A stretch of 64,000 nucleotides of DNA. Origin: Paradesulfitobacterium ferrireducens. Lineage in GTDB: Bacteria > Bacillota > Desulfitobacteriia > Desulfitobacteriales > Desulfitobacteriaceae. The notes below the pieces were generated by a model. The model did not search any database. It saw only the letters and a program-made list of their open reading frames with translations, and was not told where the DNA came from. Where the stretch lies: positions 186,001 through 250,000 of the forward strand of contig NZ_JAFLRH010000017.1 in the NCBI RefSeq assembly GCF_017310645.1. The letters run 5' to 3'. This document shows, one piece after another, positions 1 to 9,002 of the stretch. How positions within the stretch are numbered: the stretch's first letter is position 1; the number at the start of each line of letters is the position of its first letter. The translations under genes were made by a program, and so were the position numbers.

Positions 1-1050
1 TACGAAAAGGCCAGGGATAATTTAAAGGGTATGATTGAACAAGGGACATTTATTCAAGAGGACAAGCCCAGCTTCTATATTTACAGGCAAGTAATGAACG
101 GCCGGGCTCAAACCGGGCTGGTGGGGTGTACTTCCATCGATGATTATCTCAATGATATTATTAAAAAGCATGAGCACACCCGGGCCGATAAGGAACTGGA
201 CCGGATTAAACATGTTGATTACTGCAATGCCAATACGGGGCCGATATTTCTGACCTACCGGGCCAAACAGGAAATCAATGAACTGATTAGCCGCTGGGTA
301 GAGGCCCGCAAACCGGTGTATGATTTTGTCTCGGGGGACGGGATCGGGCATACGGTGTGGGTTATTGATGATGTGGCTGTCATTGAAAAGCTGGCGAGCG
401 CGTTTGCCGGGGTTGAGTACCTGTATATCGCTGATGGACACCATCGTTCTGCTTCGGCGGTAAAAGTCGGACTGAAGCGGCGGCAACAATTTCCTAATTT
501 CACGGGCACGGAAGAATTCAACTACTTTTTGTCCGTCTTGTTTCCGGATGAGCAACTATTCATTATGGACTATAACCGGGTGGTGAAAGACTTAAACGGC
601 AACACGGTACAAGACTTTATACAGAAGTTACAACAAAAATTCGAGGTGGAAGAGTACAAAGGCCAGGGTTCATACAAGCCTGCGGAGAAGCATTCGTTTG
701 GCATGTATTTAGAGGGCAAATGGTACAAGCTCACAGCTAAAGAAGGAACTTTTGATCCCGGCGACCCGGTTGACCGTTTGGACGTTTCTATTATGCAAAA
801 TAATCTCATGAACCCGATTTTAGGCATTGAAGACCCCAGAACAGACAAGAGGATTGACTTCGTGGGCGGCATCAGGGGTTTGGCAGAACTTGAGCGCAGG
901 GTGAAGGAAGGGATGAAAGTGGCTTTCTCCATGTATCCGACTACGATAGCCGATTTAATGGCGATTGCGGATGCGGGGAAAGTGATGCCGCCCAAATCTA
1001 CCTGGTTTGAGCCGAAACTGAGAAGCGGTTTGTTTATTCATGAACTATAA
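1..1050 (+). CDS. DUF1015 family protein (5' end cut by window edge)
   Basis: The reading frame is open from base 1 and stops at TAA 1048-1050, so the N-terminus lies outside the window. About 349 residues are visible, and full-length DUF1015 proteins are roughly 400-450 residues. The sequence matches this conserved family of unknown biochemical function: there is a central YIADGHHR segment (about residue 140 of the visible part) and a C-terminal PKSTWFEPKL segment, both characteristic of it. No signal peptide or membrane segment is seen. In clostridia such genes often sit near serine or phosphoglycerate metabolism genes, but none is visible here. The family assignment is firm; the function is unknown. 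Confidence 0.85.
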   Translation, partial: YEKARDNLKGMIEQGTFIQEDKPSFYIYRQVMNGRAQTGLVGCTSIDDYLNDIIKKHEHTRADKELDRIKHVDYCNANTGPIFLTYRAKQEINELISRWVEARKPVYDFVSGDGIGHTVWVIDDVAVIEKLASAFAGVEYLYIADGHHRSASAVKVGLKRRQQFPNFTGTEEFNYFLSVLFPDEQLFIMDYNRVVKDLNGNTVQDFIQKLQQKFEVEEYKGQGSYKPAEKHSFGMYLEGKWYKLTAKEGTFDPGDPVDRLDVSIMQNNLMNPILGIEDPRTDKRIDFVGGIRGLAELERRVKEGMKVAFSMYPTTIADLMAIADAGKVMPPKSTWFEPKLRSGLFIHEL

Positions 1051-1125
1051 AGGGGCGCATAGCCCCCCTTAATGCCGGGTTTGTAGAATTTCTGTAATAC
1101 TCAAAATGTTTTAGGAGTGAATCGA

Positions 1126-1467
1126 ATGATTTTTGGAGAATGGATAAAAGAGTTTCCAGGGGGAATCATTGTTACGGATGCAGCGGGCAAAATTATTGAT
1201 ATGAACGAAGTAGCCTGCAAGACGTGGGAGAAATTCGGAGGAAGCGGTTTAATTGGGAAAAACATCCTCGACGTTCATACTGAACCGTCTCGGAGCAAAG
1301 TTAAGGAAATGCTCGAAACTCAGGCAGCCAACAAATACACAATTGATAAAAACGGAGTAAAGAAACTCATTTATCAAACCCCTTGGTACAAAGCAGGTGC
1401 ATATGCCGGGTTTGTGGAGTTAGCTTTGGAGATACCAAAAGATATGACGAATTATATCAGGGGCTAA
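1126..1467 (+). CDS. small single-domain PAS protein
   Basis: This 113-residue soluble protein consists of essentially one PAS fold. The residues around GGIIVTDAAGKIIDMNEVA (about 11-29) are the typical PAS N-terminal strand and helix, followed by IGKNILDVH. ATG 1126 was chosen because AGGAG at 1113-1117 lies 8 bases upstream; the GTG at 1117 overlaps that ribosome binding site. No output domain is attached, so it may sense a ligand or redox state and act by protein contact; that role is inference. It is followed four bases later by the ClC gene, which suggests co-transcription. Confidence 0.75.
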   Translation: MIFGEWIKEFPGGIIVTDAAGKIIDMNEVACKTWEKFGGSGLIGKNILDVHTEPSRSKVKEMLETQAANKYTIDKNGVKKLIYQTPWYKAGAYAGFVELALEIPKDMTNYIRG

Positions 1468-1471
1468 ACGT

Positions 1472-3049
1472 ATGCAAGCCAGACACTCAGACTATTATCC
1501 TGTCATCCATTGGCGCGATTTTAAGTTAAAGTTATTTATTGAAGGTGTGTTTGTTGGACTGCTTTCAGGCATGGTTGGGGTTGCCTTTCGGTTTGTTCTT
1601 GAAAAAGCCGACTTGTGGCGCGCCGAGCTTTTCCCGTGGTTGCGGGAAAAAGGTCCGGCTGTCATTGTTATCTGGTTTGTCATATTGGCGGTCATCGCCG
1701 TGATTTTAGGCTTTTTGGGCAGAAAAGAACCCATGGCCGTCGGGAGCGGAATTCCCCAAGTGAAGGGGGAGCTTGTAGGACATCTGAAAATGAACTGGGC
1801 TCAGGTGTTGGCCGTGAAATTTGCCGGAGGGATTCTGGCGATTGGAGCGGGTTTATCTTTAGGGCGGGAGGGGCCGTCGGTCCAGTTAGGAGCAGTGACA
1901 GCCAAAGGCTTTAGCCGGTTTTTCAAGAGGCTTCAGATTGAGGAAAAATATCTCATGACCAGCGGAGCCGGTGCCGGGTTGGCAGCGGCCTTCAGTGCGC
2001 CCTTGGCTGGGGTGATCTTTTCCCTGGAAGAACTGCATAAAAATTTTTCTCCGGCCGTTTTAATGTCAGCCATGTCCGCTTCGCTCACGGCGGATTTTGT
2101 AGCGCAGAAGTTTTTCGGGCAGTCTCCGGTATTTGACTTTCCTAATCTCCCGGTTTTGCCCATCAATGCCTATGGGTATTTAATAGGGTTAGGGGTTGTT
2201 GCCGGGGTTTTGGGATCGTTTTTTAACGTTACTCTGCTAAGTGTTTTGAGAGGATATGATCGTTTCACGCGCATTCCGCAGGCGCTTAAGATAATGTTTC
2301 CGTTATTTCTGGCCGGGGTGCTGGGTTTTATACTGCCGCAAGTCCTGGGCGGCGGCAATGCTTTGGTGGATTCCTTGGCTGATACCAGGTATACGCTTGG
2401 GTTTTTAGTGATCCTTTGGATGGTCAAATTTTTGTTTACGATGCTAAGCTTCGGGTCGGGCGTGCCCGGCGGGATCTTTCTTCCCCTGTTAGTGCTTGGG
2501 GCCTTAACAGGCAACATTTATGCCCAGGTGATGCAACACTTTTTTCATTTTAACCCGGAGTTTATCAATAACTTTATCGTGTTTGCGATGGCGGCTTATT
2601 TTACGGCCATTGTTAAGGCTCCCATTACCGGAAGCATCCTGATTACAGAAATGACGGGAACTTTGGAGCACATGTTTGCCTTGGTTGCGGTTTCGATGAC
2701 GGCTTATTTGATCAGTGATTTGCTTAAAACCGTTCCTGTGTATGACAGCCTGCTCGACCGGATTTTAGCCAAACAGGCTCAAAGCAGGTCTGAACAGAAT
2801 GAGCACAAAGGCAAGGTAATTACGGAAGCGTCCATTACTTTAAATTCAAAACTGGCCGGGAGAATGGTCAGGGAAATCACCTGGCCCCCCAACTGCTTGC
2901 TTGTTAGCATAAAAAGAGGGGATAAAGAAATCATTCCCAAAGGGGAAAGCAAACTGATGCCGGGGGACTTTATTTATGTACTTACGGATGAGAATCAAAC
3001 GGTGAATTTGCAGAGGTATTTGTTCGAGATGGCTGAGGAGCAACTCTAA
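1472..3049 (+). CDS. ClC-type chloride channel/antiporter with C-terminal TrkA-C domain
   Basis: The product is a 525-residue polytopic membrane protein of the ClC family. The three anion-pathway signatures are present: GSGIP at residues 91-95, GREGP at 131-135 (its Glu133 matches the gating glutamate of ClC antiporters) and a GIFLPLL segment near residue 335. A soluble tail after about residue 440 resembles a TrkA-C domain, which in the family binds nucleotides or regulates transport. It lies directly downstream of the PAS gene and a CAGGGG ribosome site precedes ATG 1472. The transported ion (chloride, fluoride or other) cannot be decided from sequence alone. Confidence 0.9.
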   Translation: MQARHSDYYPVIHWRDFKLKLFIEGVFVGLLSGMVGVAFRFVLEKADLWRAELFPWLREKGPAVIVIWFVILAVIAVILGFLGRKEPMAVGSGIPQVKGELVGHLKMNWAQVLAVKFAGGILAIGAGLSLGREGPSVQLGAVTAKGFSRFFKRLQIEEKYLMTSGAGAGLAAAFSAPLAGVIFSLEELHKNFSPAVLMSAMSASLTADFVAQKFFGQSPVFDFPNLPVLPINAYGYLIGLGVVAGVLGSFFNVTLLSVLRGYDRFTRIPQALKIMFPLFLAGVLGFILPQVLGGGNALVDSLADTRYTLGFLVILWMVKFLFTMLSFGSGVPGGIFLPLLVLGALTGNIYAQVMQHFFHFNPEFINNFIVFAMAAYFTAIVKAPITGSILITEMTGTLEHMFALVAVSMTAYLISDLLKTVPVYDSLLDRILAKQAQSRSEQNEHKGKVITEASITLNSKLAGRMVREITWPPNCLLVSIKRGDKEIIPKGESKLMPGDFIYVLTDENQTVNLQRYLFEMAEEQL

Positions 3050-3154
3050 AGCCAAGCAAGTCCGAAGCCTATACCCGGTGCCTGAGGTGCTATAGGATGG
3101 GCAGACAATTCAGAAAATAATGCAAGACTGGGGAATTGTATATTCAAACGATTT

Positions 3155-3191
3155 AATGCGTCATCGCATAATAGAGATGCGATGACGCATT
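3155..3191. repeat. perfect 15-bp inverted repeat in the 3050-3501 gene-free stretch
   Basis: Two 15-base arms (3155-3169 and 3177-3191) are perfect reverse complements around a 7-base loop. The core is TGCGTCATCGCA. No T-run follows, so it is not a standard terminator for the ClC gene and may be an operator or an RNA hairpin. A related ATGCATCGTT word occurs at 3264-3273 and again at 3460-3469, just upstream of the permease gene. The remainder of 3050-3501 is AT-rich and shows no gene. Confidence 0.6.
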
Positions 3192-3501
3192 TGCTGCTAA
3201 ATGAGAACTAAAGCGGTTTTGGGGAGAGTATATGTTCTAAGAGTGTTTTTGTCTAATGAAAAAATGCATCGTTTGGGTGTAAAAAGCCTTAGAATAAACC
3301 AATAGGTATAAGTATTTAGAATAGAAAAACGCAGATAAATAGCGGTTTTTAGAGAAAGTTTAGTTATTTCATCTAATTGGCACTAATCTTGCTAATTTTA
3401 AGATGACACGAAATTTAAAGATAATCATGCGCTGGGGGTGAAGCTTAGTTTCTTAAATAATGCATCGTTGCAGTCATCGAAGATAGAGGGAGGAAGAGTG
3501 G

Positions 3502-4914
3502 ATGCAGGAAACAGAAAAATTTAACCGAGTGCTTACCAGAAAAGATGTTTTAGCCCTGGCTTTTGGAGCCATGATCGGCTGGGGTTGGGTAGTGCTCGCC
3601 GGAGGCTGGGTGAAAACCGGAGGTTCCTTAGGAGCTATTTTAGCGTTTTTAATCGGGGCAGTAGCCATTATTTTCATTGGCTTAACTTATGCAGAGCTTG
3701 TCGCGGCGATGCCGTTAGTCGGCGGGGAGCATGTTTACAGCTATCGGGCTTTAGGCATAACGGCCTCATTCATAACAACGTGGACAATTATATTAGGGTA
3801 TGTTTCGGTAGTCGCTTTCGAAGCGGTGGCCTTGCCAACGGTCTTAGATTACTTAGTGCCTGGCTACCAGCATGGTTATATGTGGACGATTGCCGGGTGG
3901 GATGTCTATGCGACCTGGGTATTAGTGGGAGTTGCCGGTTCGATTATCATCACCTATATTAATTATATAGGGATTAAGACCACGGCTGTGCTCCAAAACC
4001 TCCTGACCGCCCTGATTATTATTGTCGGGATCATGTTTATTACGGGAAGTTTGTTTAACGGTAGCACAGCCAAGATGGAGCCTCTGTTTGTTGACGGTGT
4101 AAAAGGAATATTCGGGGTCTTGATCGCCGTACCGTTTATGTTTGTTGGTTTCGACGTTATTCCGCAGGCGGCTGGGGAAATTAAGCTTCCCTATAAGGTG
4201 ATTGGAAAAGTATTGCTGTTATCCGTCTTTATGGCCGCCGCCTGGTATGTGTTAATTGTGTTGGGTGCTGCCAGGGCGTTAACTGTTCAAGAAATGGAAG
4301 CATCCCAGCTCGTTACTGCCGATGCGATGGCTGCAGTATTTGGCGGTGCCTGGGCCGGAAAGCTTTTAATTATTGCCGGCATTGGTGGTATTATTACCAG
4401 CTGGATTGGTTTTTTTATCGGCGGGAGCAGAGCCATTTATGCCATGGCTGAAGCCCGTATGCTGCCGGCTTTTCTGGCCAAGCTGCATCCCAAGTATAAA
4501 ACCCCAACCAATGCAATTCTGCTGATTGGGGTGCTTTCAACTCTGGCACCGTTCTTTGGCCGCAAAACACTGGTTTGGCTGGTCGACGCAGGCGGTCTTG
4601 GGATTATTATTGCCTGGGGCATGGTGGCGCTGTCCTTCTTGGTATTGAGAAAACGGGAACCCCAGATGGTGCGTCCCTTTAAAGTAAAGTACGGACAATT
4701 TGTAGGGTATGCCGCAGTGATTCTATCCCTGGCGCTGTCCCTTCTCTACCTGCCGTTTAGTCCATCCGCACTGGTGTGGCCGTATGAATGGGCGATCTTT
4801 TTAGGCTGGATGGCCGTGGGGATTATTTTCTATGGCTATGCACGCATGGTCTATGGAAACGCTGCAGATAAGCTGATGAAGCATGAGCTTGAGAAAATTA
4901 ATGTCGCTAAGTAA
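3502..4914 (+). CDS. APC-superfamily amino acid permease
   Basis: The protein has 470 residues and about 12 predicted membrane helices. The N-terminal segment LALAFGAMIGWGW (about residues 16-28) is the unwound first helix with the glycine-rich substrate-binding motif of APC transporters. A strong purine-rich ribosome site (GAGGGAGGAAGAG) precedes ATG 3502. It stands alone between a long leader with the 3155-3191 hairpin and a terminator at 4963. The substrate is probably an amino acid or amine, but it cannot be named. Confidence 0.88.
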   Translation: MQETEKFNRVLTRKDVLALAFGAMIGWGWVVLAGGWVKTGGSLGAILAFLIGAVAIIFIGLTYAELVAAMPLVGGEHVYSYRALGITASFITTWTIILGYVSVVAFEAVALPTVLDYLVPGYQHGYMWTIAGWDVYATWVLVGVAGSIIITYINYIGIKTTAVLQNLLTALIIIVGIMFITGSLFNGSTAKMEPLFVDGVKGIFGVLIAVPFMFVGFDVIPQAAGEIKLPYKVIGKVLLLSVFMAAAWYVLIVLGAARALTVQEMEASQLVTADAMAAVFGGAWAGKLLIIAGIGGIITSWIGFFIGGSRAIYAMAEARMLPAFLAKLHPKYKTPTNAILLIGVLSTLAPFFGRKTLVWLVDAGGLGIIIAWGMVALSFLVLRKREPQMVRPFKVKYGQFVGYAAVILSLALSLLYLPFSPSALVWPYEWAIFLGWMAVGIIFYGYARMVYGNAADKLMKHELEKINVAK

Positions 4915-4962
4915 GCTTGCTAACATATTAAGCTAAGGTACAAATATCGAACCTATTAGAGT

Positions 4963-4994
4963 AAGGGGTTTCGTGTTATGCGCGAAGCCCCTTT
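4963..4994 (+). terminator. hairpin terminator after the APC permease
   Basis: The arms AAGGGGTTTCG and CGAAGCCCCTT pair with a single G-T wobble around a short loop, and a short T-run follows. The position about 50 bases after the permease stop codon fits a rho-independent terminator. Nothing else is recognised between here and the hydrogenase operon start at 5210. Confidence 0.7.
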
Positions 4995-5209
4995 GAACGT
5001 TTTAGATAATTCCTACTAAAACCTAAAAATGTCGCAAAGAAGGGATATATAGGGAAATTAGGTGAATTCAGTACGTAATTGCCCGTGGGTATCTTTGAAA
5101 GGGCTGGATCTTGCGTAATTCGTAAATATGACTAAAACTTCATTTGACCCGCTCCCGTCCGAGGAATAAACTATCTTTGTGTTTACCTTGGGGTGGGGGA
5201 GAATTAGAG

Positions 5210-7330
5210 ATGTTGTTCTATCAATCAGCGTTTTATTTGGTTATAGGCCTGCTTGTTCTGGGAGGCTTATTTTCTTTGGCTGCGCGCAGCAGGGCGCGCT
5301 TAAGTGTGGCTCTGGCTTATGCCCTTAGTACAGCAGGGTCATTAGCCGGGATCATTTTCGGAGTATCTGCCTTAATGGGCCGGGTGACGCTGGACGTAAA
5401 CCTCCAATCCGCGTCAATCCCGGCCCTAGATTTTTCCCTGCATCTCGATGCGCTTTCGGCCTTTTTTATCGTGGTGATTTCCACGATCTCTTTGGCAGTG
5501 TCCGTTTTTTCCATAACCTATATGAAAGAGTACATTGGCAAATACGATGTAGGAGTAGTAGGGCTTCTCTATAACTTCTTTATCCTGGCGATGATCTTAT
5601 TGGTTAGCGGCGGAACCTCGTTTGTGTTCTTGTTCTGCTGGGAATTGATGTCCCTTATTTCCTACTTCTTGGTCGTGTCTGATCATCGGGACGCCAAGGT
5701 GAGGCAGGCTGGGTTTATCTATATCGTCATGACCCATATCGGGACTCTGTTTATTATCGCGGCTTTTTTGCTTTTGTACCGGGAAACCGGTAGCTTTAGC
5801 TTTGCTAAGGCTGCCGCCCTAGGGCCAACGCTTGCTCCGGCCTTGAAAACGGGGATTTTCTTGCTGGTGACTTTAGGTTTCGGCACCAAAGCGGGGATTA
5901 TACCCTTGCATATCTGGCTGCCGAAAGCACATCCGGCTGCGCCCAGCAATGTCTCGGCCCTGATGTCCGGGGTGATGCTTAAGACCGCCATTTACGGCTT
6001 TGTCCGGGTGGTCGTTCAGATCCTGGGGGGCGGCCCGGTCTGGTGGGGCGTCTTAGTTCTGGCGCTTGGAGCGGTTTCGGCGCTTCTCGGCGTCATGTAT
6101 GCTTTGATGGAGCATGACATCAAACGGCTCCTGGCGTACCACAGTGTGGAGAATATCGGGATCATTCTGATGGGGATTGGGGCTGCGCTCATCTTCATGG
6201 GTTACGGCCTGCCGCAAGTTGGTATGATCGCGCTCGCGGCCGGGCTATTTCACGTGTTCAACCATGCAGTGTTCAAAGCGCTCTTGTTCCTAGGGGCCGG
6301 TGCGATTCATTATGCGACCGGAACGCGGGACGTTGAGAAAATGGGAGGGCTGCTGCGCCGGATGCCGTGGACCGGTTTCTTCTTCTTGATCGGTTCGGTC
6401 TCGATCTCGGCCTTGCCTCCCTTTAATGGCTTTGTAAGCGAGTGGCTGACCTTTCAGTCCCTCTTAATGCTGGGCTCAGCTCCCGGGAGCACAGCCCTTA
6501 AAATCGCCGGACCGGTGTTTGCGGCTTCTCTGGCCTTGACCGGAGCCCTGGCTGCCGCCTGTTTTGTGAAGGCGTTTGGCATCCAGTTTTTGGCCCAGCC
6601 GCGAAGCGCCGCCGCTGCAGGGGCTGAAGAAGTGCCTGCAAGCATGAGGGTTGGTATGGCCGTGTTAGCCGTCATTAGTTTTGTAGTCGGGGTATTCCCG
6701 GCAAGCATTATCCGGCTCTTAAGCCCGGTGATTGCCGCCTTGGTGGGAGCGGAGAGCGTGCTGCCGGCTCTGGGGAGCTACCGCTGGCTGAGTGTGAGCC
6801 TGAGGCTGGACGGCTTCTCAGGTGCAGGGGCAGGCGCGGGCGCCGTGGGCGCAGCTACTACCGGTGCTGCGGCAGCACCTAGTGCCATCGGTTCCGTGGG
6901 TGCGCTCTCTCCACTGCTTGTGCTCGGGCTATTAGTTATTGCCATTGCTTTGATCTATCTTATCGCAAAACGCGTTGGGCGCGGGGGGACGGTCCGGGTT
7001 GACGAGACCTGGAACTGCGGCATGGAGCTGACACCCCAGATGGAGTATACGGCGACTTCATTCTCCAAACCCATCCGCATTATCTTTCGCCGGATTTTGT
7101 TCCCGACGCGGGAGGTTGAGAAGGAATACCTTCTTAAACCTTACTTTACCAGCCGCATTGTGTACAAAGGGGCGATTAAGCCGGTGTTTGAGGATCGGGT
7201 CTACCGCCCGCTCACCGGAATTTTTCTCAAGTTCTCGGCCAAGATGCGCTTTTTGCAGTCCGGAAGCATCCATTTGTATGTCGGCTATATCTTCGTAACC
7301 CTTGTCGTCTTGCTGATCTTTACCCGATAG
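5210..7330 (+). CDS. hyfB: hydrogenase-4 component B (NuoL/MrpA-like membrane subunit)
   Basis: This 706-residue polytopic protein belongs to the proton-translocating antiporter-like family. The HIWLPKAHPAAPS segment near residue 235-248 is the conserved motif of this family, and many hydrophobic helices lie on both sides. ATG 5210 was chosen because a GGGGGAG site lies just upstream and the upstream in-frame residues are hydrophilic and unlike the family. A low-complexity Gly/Ala stretch (about residues 540-565) separates the helical core from the C-terminal part. It is the first gene of the hydrogenase operon and would pump or conduct ions in the membrane arm. Confidence 0.9.
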   Translation: MLFYQSAFYLVIGLLVLGGLFSLAARSRARLSVALAYALSTAGSLAGIIFGVSALMGRVTLDVNLQSASIPALDFSLHLDALSAFFIVVISTISLAVSVFSITYMKEYIGKYDVGVVGLLYNFFILAMILLVSGGTSFVFLFCWELMSLISYFLVVSDHRDAKVRQAGFIYIVMTHIGTLFIIAAFLLLYRETGSFSFAKAAALGPTLAPALKTGIFLLVTLGFGTKAGIIPLHIWLPKAHPAAPSNVSALMSGVMLKTAIYGFVRVVVQILGGGPVWWGVLVLALGAVSALLGVMYALMEHDIKRLLAYHSVENIGIILMGIGAALIFMGYGLPQVGMIALAAGLFHVFNHAVFKALLFLGAGAIHYATGTRDVEKMGGLLRRMPWTGFFFLIGSVSISALPPFNGFVSEWLTFQSLLMLGSAPGSTALKIAGPVFAASLALTGALAAACFVKAFGIQFLAQPRSAAAAGAEEVPASMRVGMAVLAVISFVVGVFPASIIRLLSPVIAALVGAESVLPALGSYRWLSVSLRLDGFSGAGAGAGAVGAATTGAAAAPSAIGSVGALSPLLVLGLLVIAIALIYLIAKRVGRGGTVRVDETWNCGMELTPQMEYTATSFSKPIRIIFRRILFPTREVEKEYLLKPYFTSRIVYKGAIKPVFEDRVYRPLTGIFLKFSAKMRFLQSGSIHLYVGYIFVTLVVLLIFTR

Positions 7331-7342
7331 GAGGTGCCGGGA

Positions 7343-8287
7343 ATGCTAAAGGCAGTGCTCACTCTCTACCAGGTCTTGCTGCTGATGGCGGCAGCGCCCC
7401 TGCTTGTGGGCGTGATTAAAAAGACCAAGGCCTTCTTTCAAGGACGGCGCGGCCCCGGGATATTCCAGCCGTGTTATGATTTGGCCAAGTATATGAACAA
7501 AGAATCCGTGGTTTCGGAGCATGCCTCCTGGATCTTTCGGGTCACGCCCTATGTTTACCTAGGTTCGATGCTCGTGATCTCTTTTTTGGTGCCGGTTGTT
7601 ACAACCGGCGGCAGCGGTGCGTTCACAGGGGATGTGATTCTGATTATTTACCTGCTGGCTCTGGCCCGTTTTTTTCTGGCCATAGCCGGCTTGGACGCCG
7701 GAAGCTCATTCGGGGGGATGGCCAGCAGCCGGGAGGCTGCGCTGTCCTCAATCGCTGAACCGGCGCTGGTGCTGCCGCTCTTTACCATGGCGCTGGCGGC
7801 CGGGACGACCAACCTCGCGGCAATGGTGGGGAGGGTGGCGCAAGAGGGTTTTAGTGTACTCACCCCGGCTCACCTGATGTCCCTGGGGGCATTATTCGTG
7901 GCAGCGATTGCGGAAACCGGGCGGATTCCTGTCGATAATCCCGACACTCACCTGGAATTAACCATGATTCATGAAGGCATGCTGCTCGAATATTCGGGAA
8001 AACCCTTGGCTCTGCTGACGTTAGGAGCGGCGCTAAAGCAAATTCTTATTTTTACGTTGCTTGCCAATGTCTTTTTCCCGTGGGGAATCGCCTTGGAGTT
8101 AAATTTGGGCTCGCTTGTGCTTGGCACCTTGGTCTTTCTGCTCAAGGTATTCCTGGTGGGCATCATTATGGCCGTTATTGAGACCTCCATGGCTAAGATG
8201 AGGCTGTTTAAAGTGCCTGACCTGTTAACCGGCTCCTTTTTGCTGGGACTGCTTGGCTTAATCACGGCATTTCTGCTCAGAGGGTAA
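7343..8287 (+). CDS. hyfC: hydrogenase-4 component C (NuoH-like membrane subunit)
   Basis: The 314-residue membrane protein matches the NuoH/HycD/HyfC family, which anchors the hydrophilic catalytic module and carries charged residues at the quinone or ferredoxin-coupling site. The conserved TGRIPVDNPDTHLEL segment lies near residue 192. AGGAGGTG at 7330-7337 places the start at ATG 7343 rather than the GTG at 7334, which is inside that site. It follows hyfB by 12 bases in the same operon. Confidence 0.9.
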   Translation: MLKAVLTLYQVLLLMAAAPLLVGVIKKTKAFFQGRRGPGIFQPCYDLAKYMNKESVVSEHASWIFRVTPYVYLGSMLVISFLVPVVTTGGSGAFTGDVILIIYLLALARFFLAIAGLDAGSSFGGMASSREAALSSIAEPALVLPLFTMALAAGTTNLAAMVGRVAQEGFSVLTPAHLMSLGALFVAAIAETGRIPVDNPDTHLELTMIHEGMLLEYSGKPLALLTLGAALKQILIFTLLANVFFPWGIALELNLGSLVLGTLVFLLKVFLVGIIMAVIETSMAKMRLFKVPDLLTGSFLLGLLGLITAFLLRG

Positions 8288-8342
8288 ATCTTCCCCACAA
8301 GGTAAATTCTCAAGAGGCAAATCTTCTCAGGAGGTAAGACGC

Positions 8343-9002
8343 GTGGCTCTAGGCAATTATCTGGGCGCGGTTAATTTCCTAATCACTTTAATTTTAGGGA
8401 CATGCTTTGCGGTTTTAGGCTCCCGCCGGATGGAAACTGTGATTAAACTAGCAGTGGCCCAGGCTTTATTACTGGCCGGACTGAGCATAGTACTGGGCTG
8501 GGCCACCGGAATCGGGGAGATGTATGTGGCTGCTCTGCTGACGCTGGCGGTTAAAGCAGGAGTGATTCCATATATCCTGACCAAAGTGGTGCGTGGGGTG
8601 GGGGTCAGCCGAGAAGTAAACTCCTATGTCAGCCTCAAAATGTCTTTTCTGATTGCGGGCGCGCTCGTCATTGTCTCTTACCTGGCAACCGGACAGATTG
8701 TGGGCAGAGGGTCGGGCTTGGTGCATGAAGCCTTGCCCGCTGCTGTGGCCATGATTCTGATGGGGTTGTTCGTGATTATGACCCGCAAGTTGGCAGTGAT
8801 GCAGATTACCGGTTTTCTTCTGATGGAAAACGGGATTTCCCTGGCGGGGCTTGGCACCACGAACGGCATGCCTTTGGTGGTGGAGCTTGGAATCTTCCTC
8901 GATATTTTAATCGGGGTTTTGATCATGGGGGTTTTGGCGTTTCGCATTAACCGCACCTTTGACACGCTCGATACGGAAAATCTGAGGAATTTGCGAGGAT
9001 GA
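8343..9002 (+). CDS. hyfE: hydrogenase-4 component E (NuoK-like membrane subunit)
   Basis: The 219-residue product has about six to seven hydrophobic helices. It matches HyfE, a membrane subunit related in part to NuoK. The start is GTG 8343, with AGGAGGT seven bases upstream. Its TGA overlaps the ATG of the next gene by ATGA, a sign of translational coupling. The gap of 55 bases after hyfC contains only the ribosome site. In the complex it would sit in the membrane arm between the two antiporter-like subunits. Confidence 0.85.
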   Translation: MALGNYLGAVNFLITLILGTCFAVLGSRRMETVIKLAVAQALLLAGLSIVLGWATGIGEMYVAALLTLAVKAGVIPYILTKVVRGVGVSREVNSYVSLKMSFLIAGALVIVSYLATGQIVGRGSGLVHEALPAAVAMILMGLFVIMTRKLAVMQITGFLLMENGISLAGLGTTNGMPLVVELGIFLDILIGVLIMGVLAFRINRTFDTLDTENLRNLRG

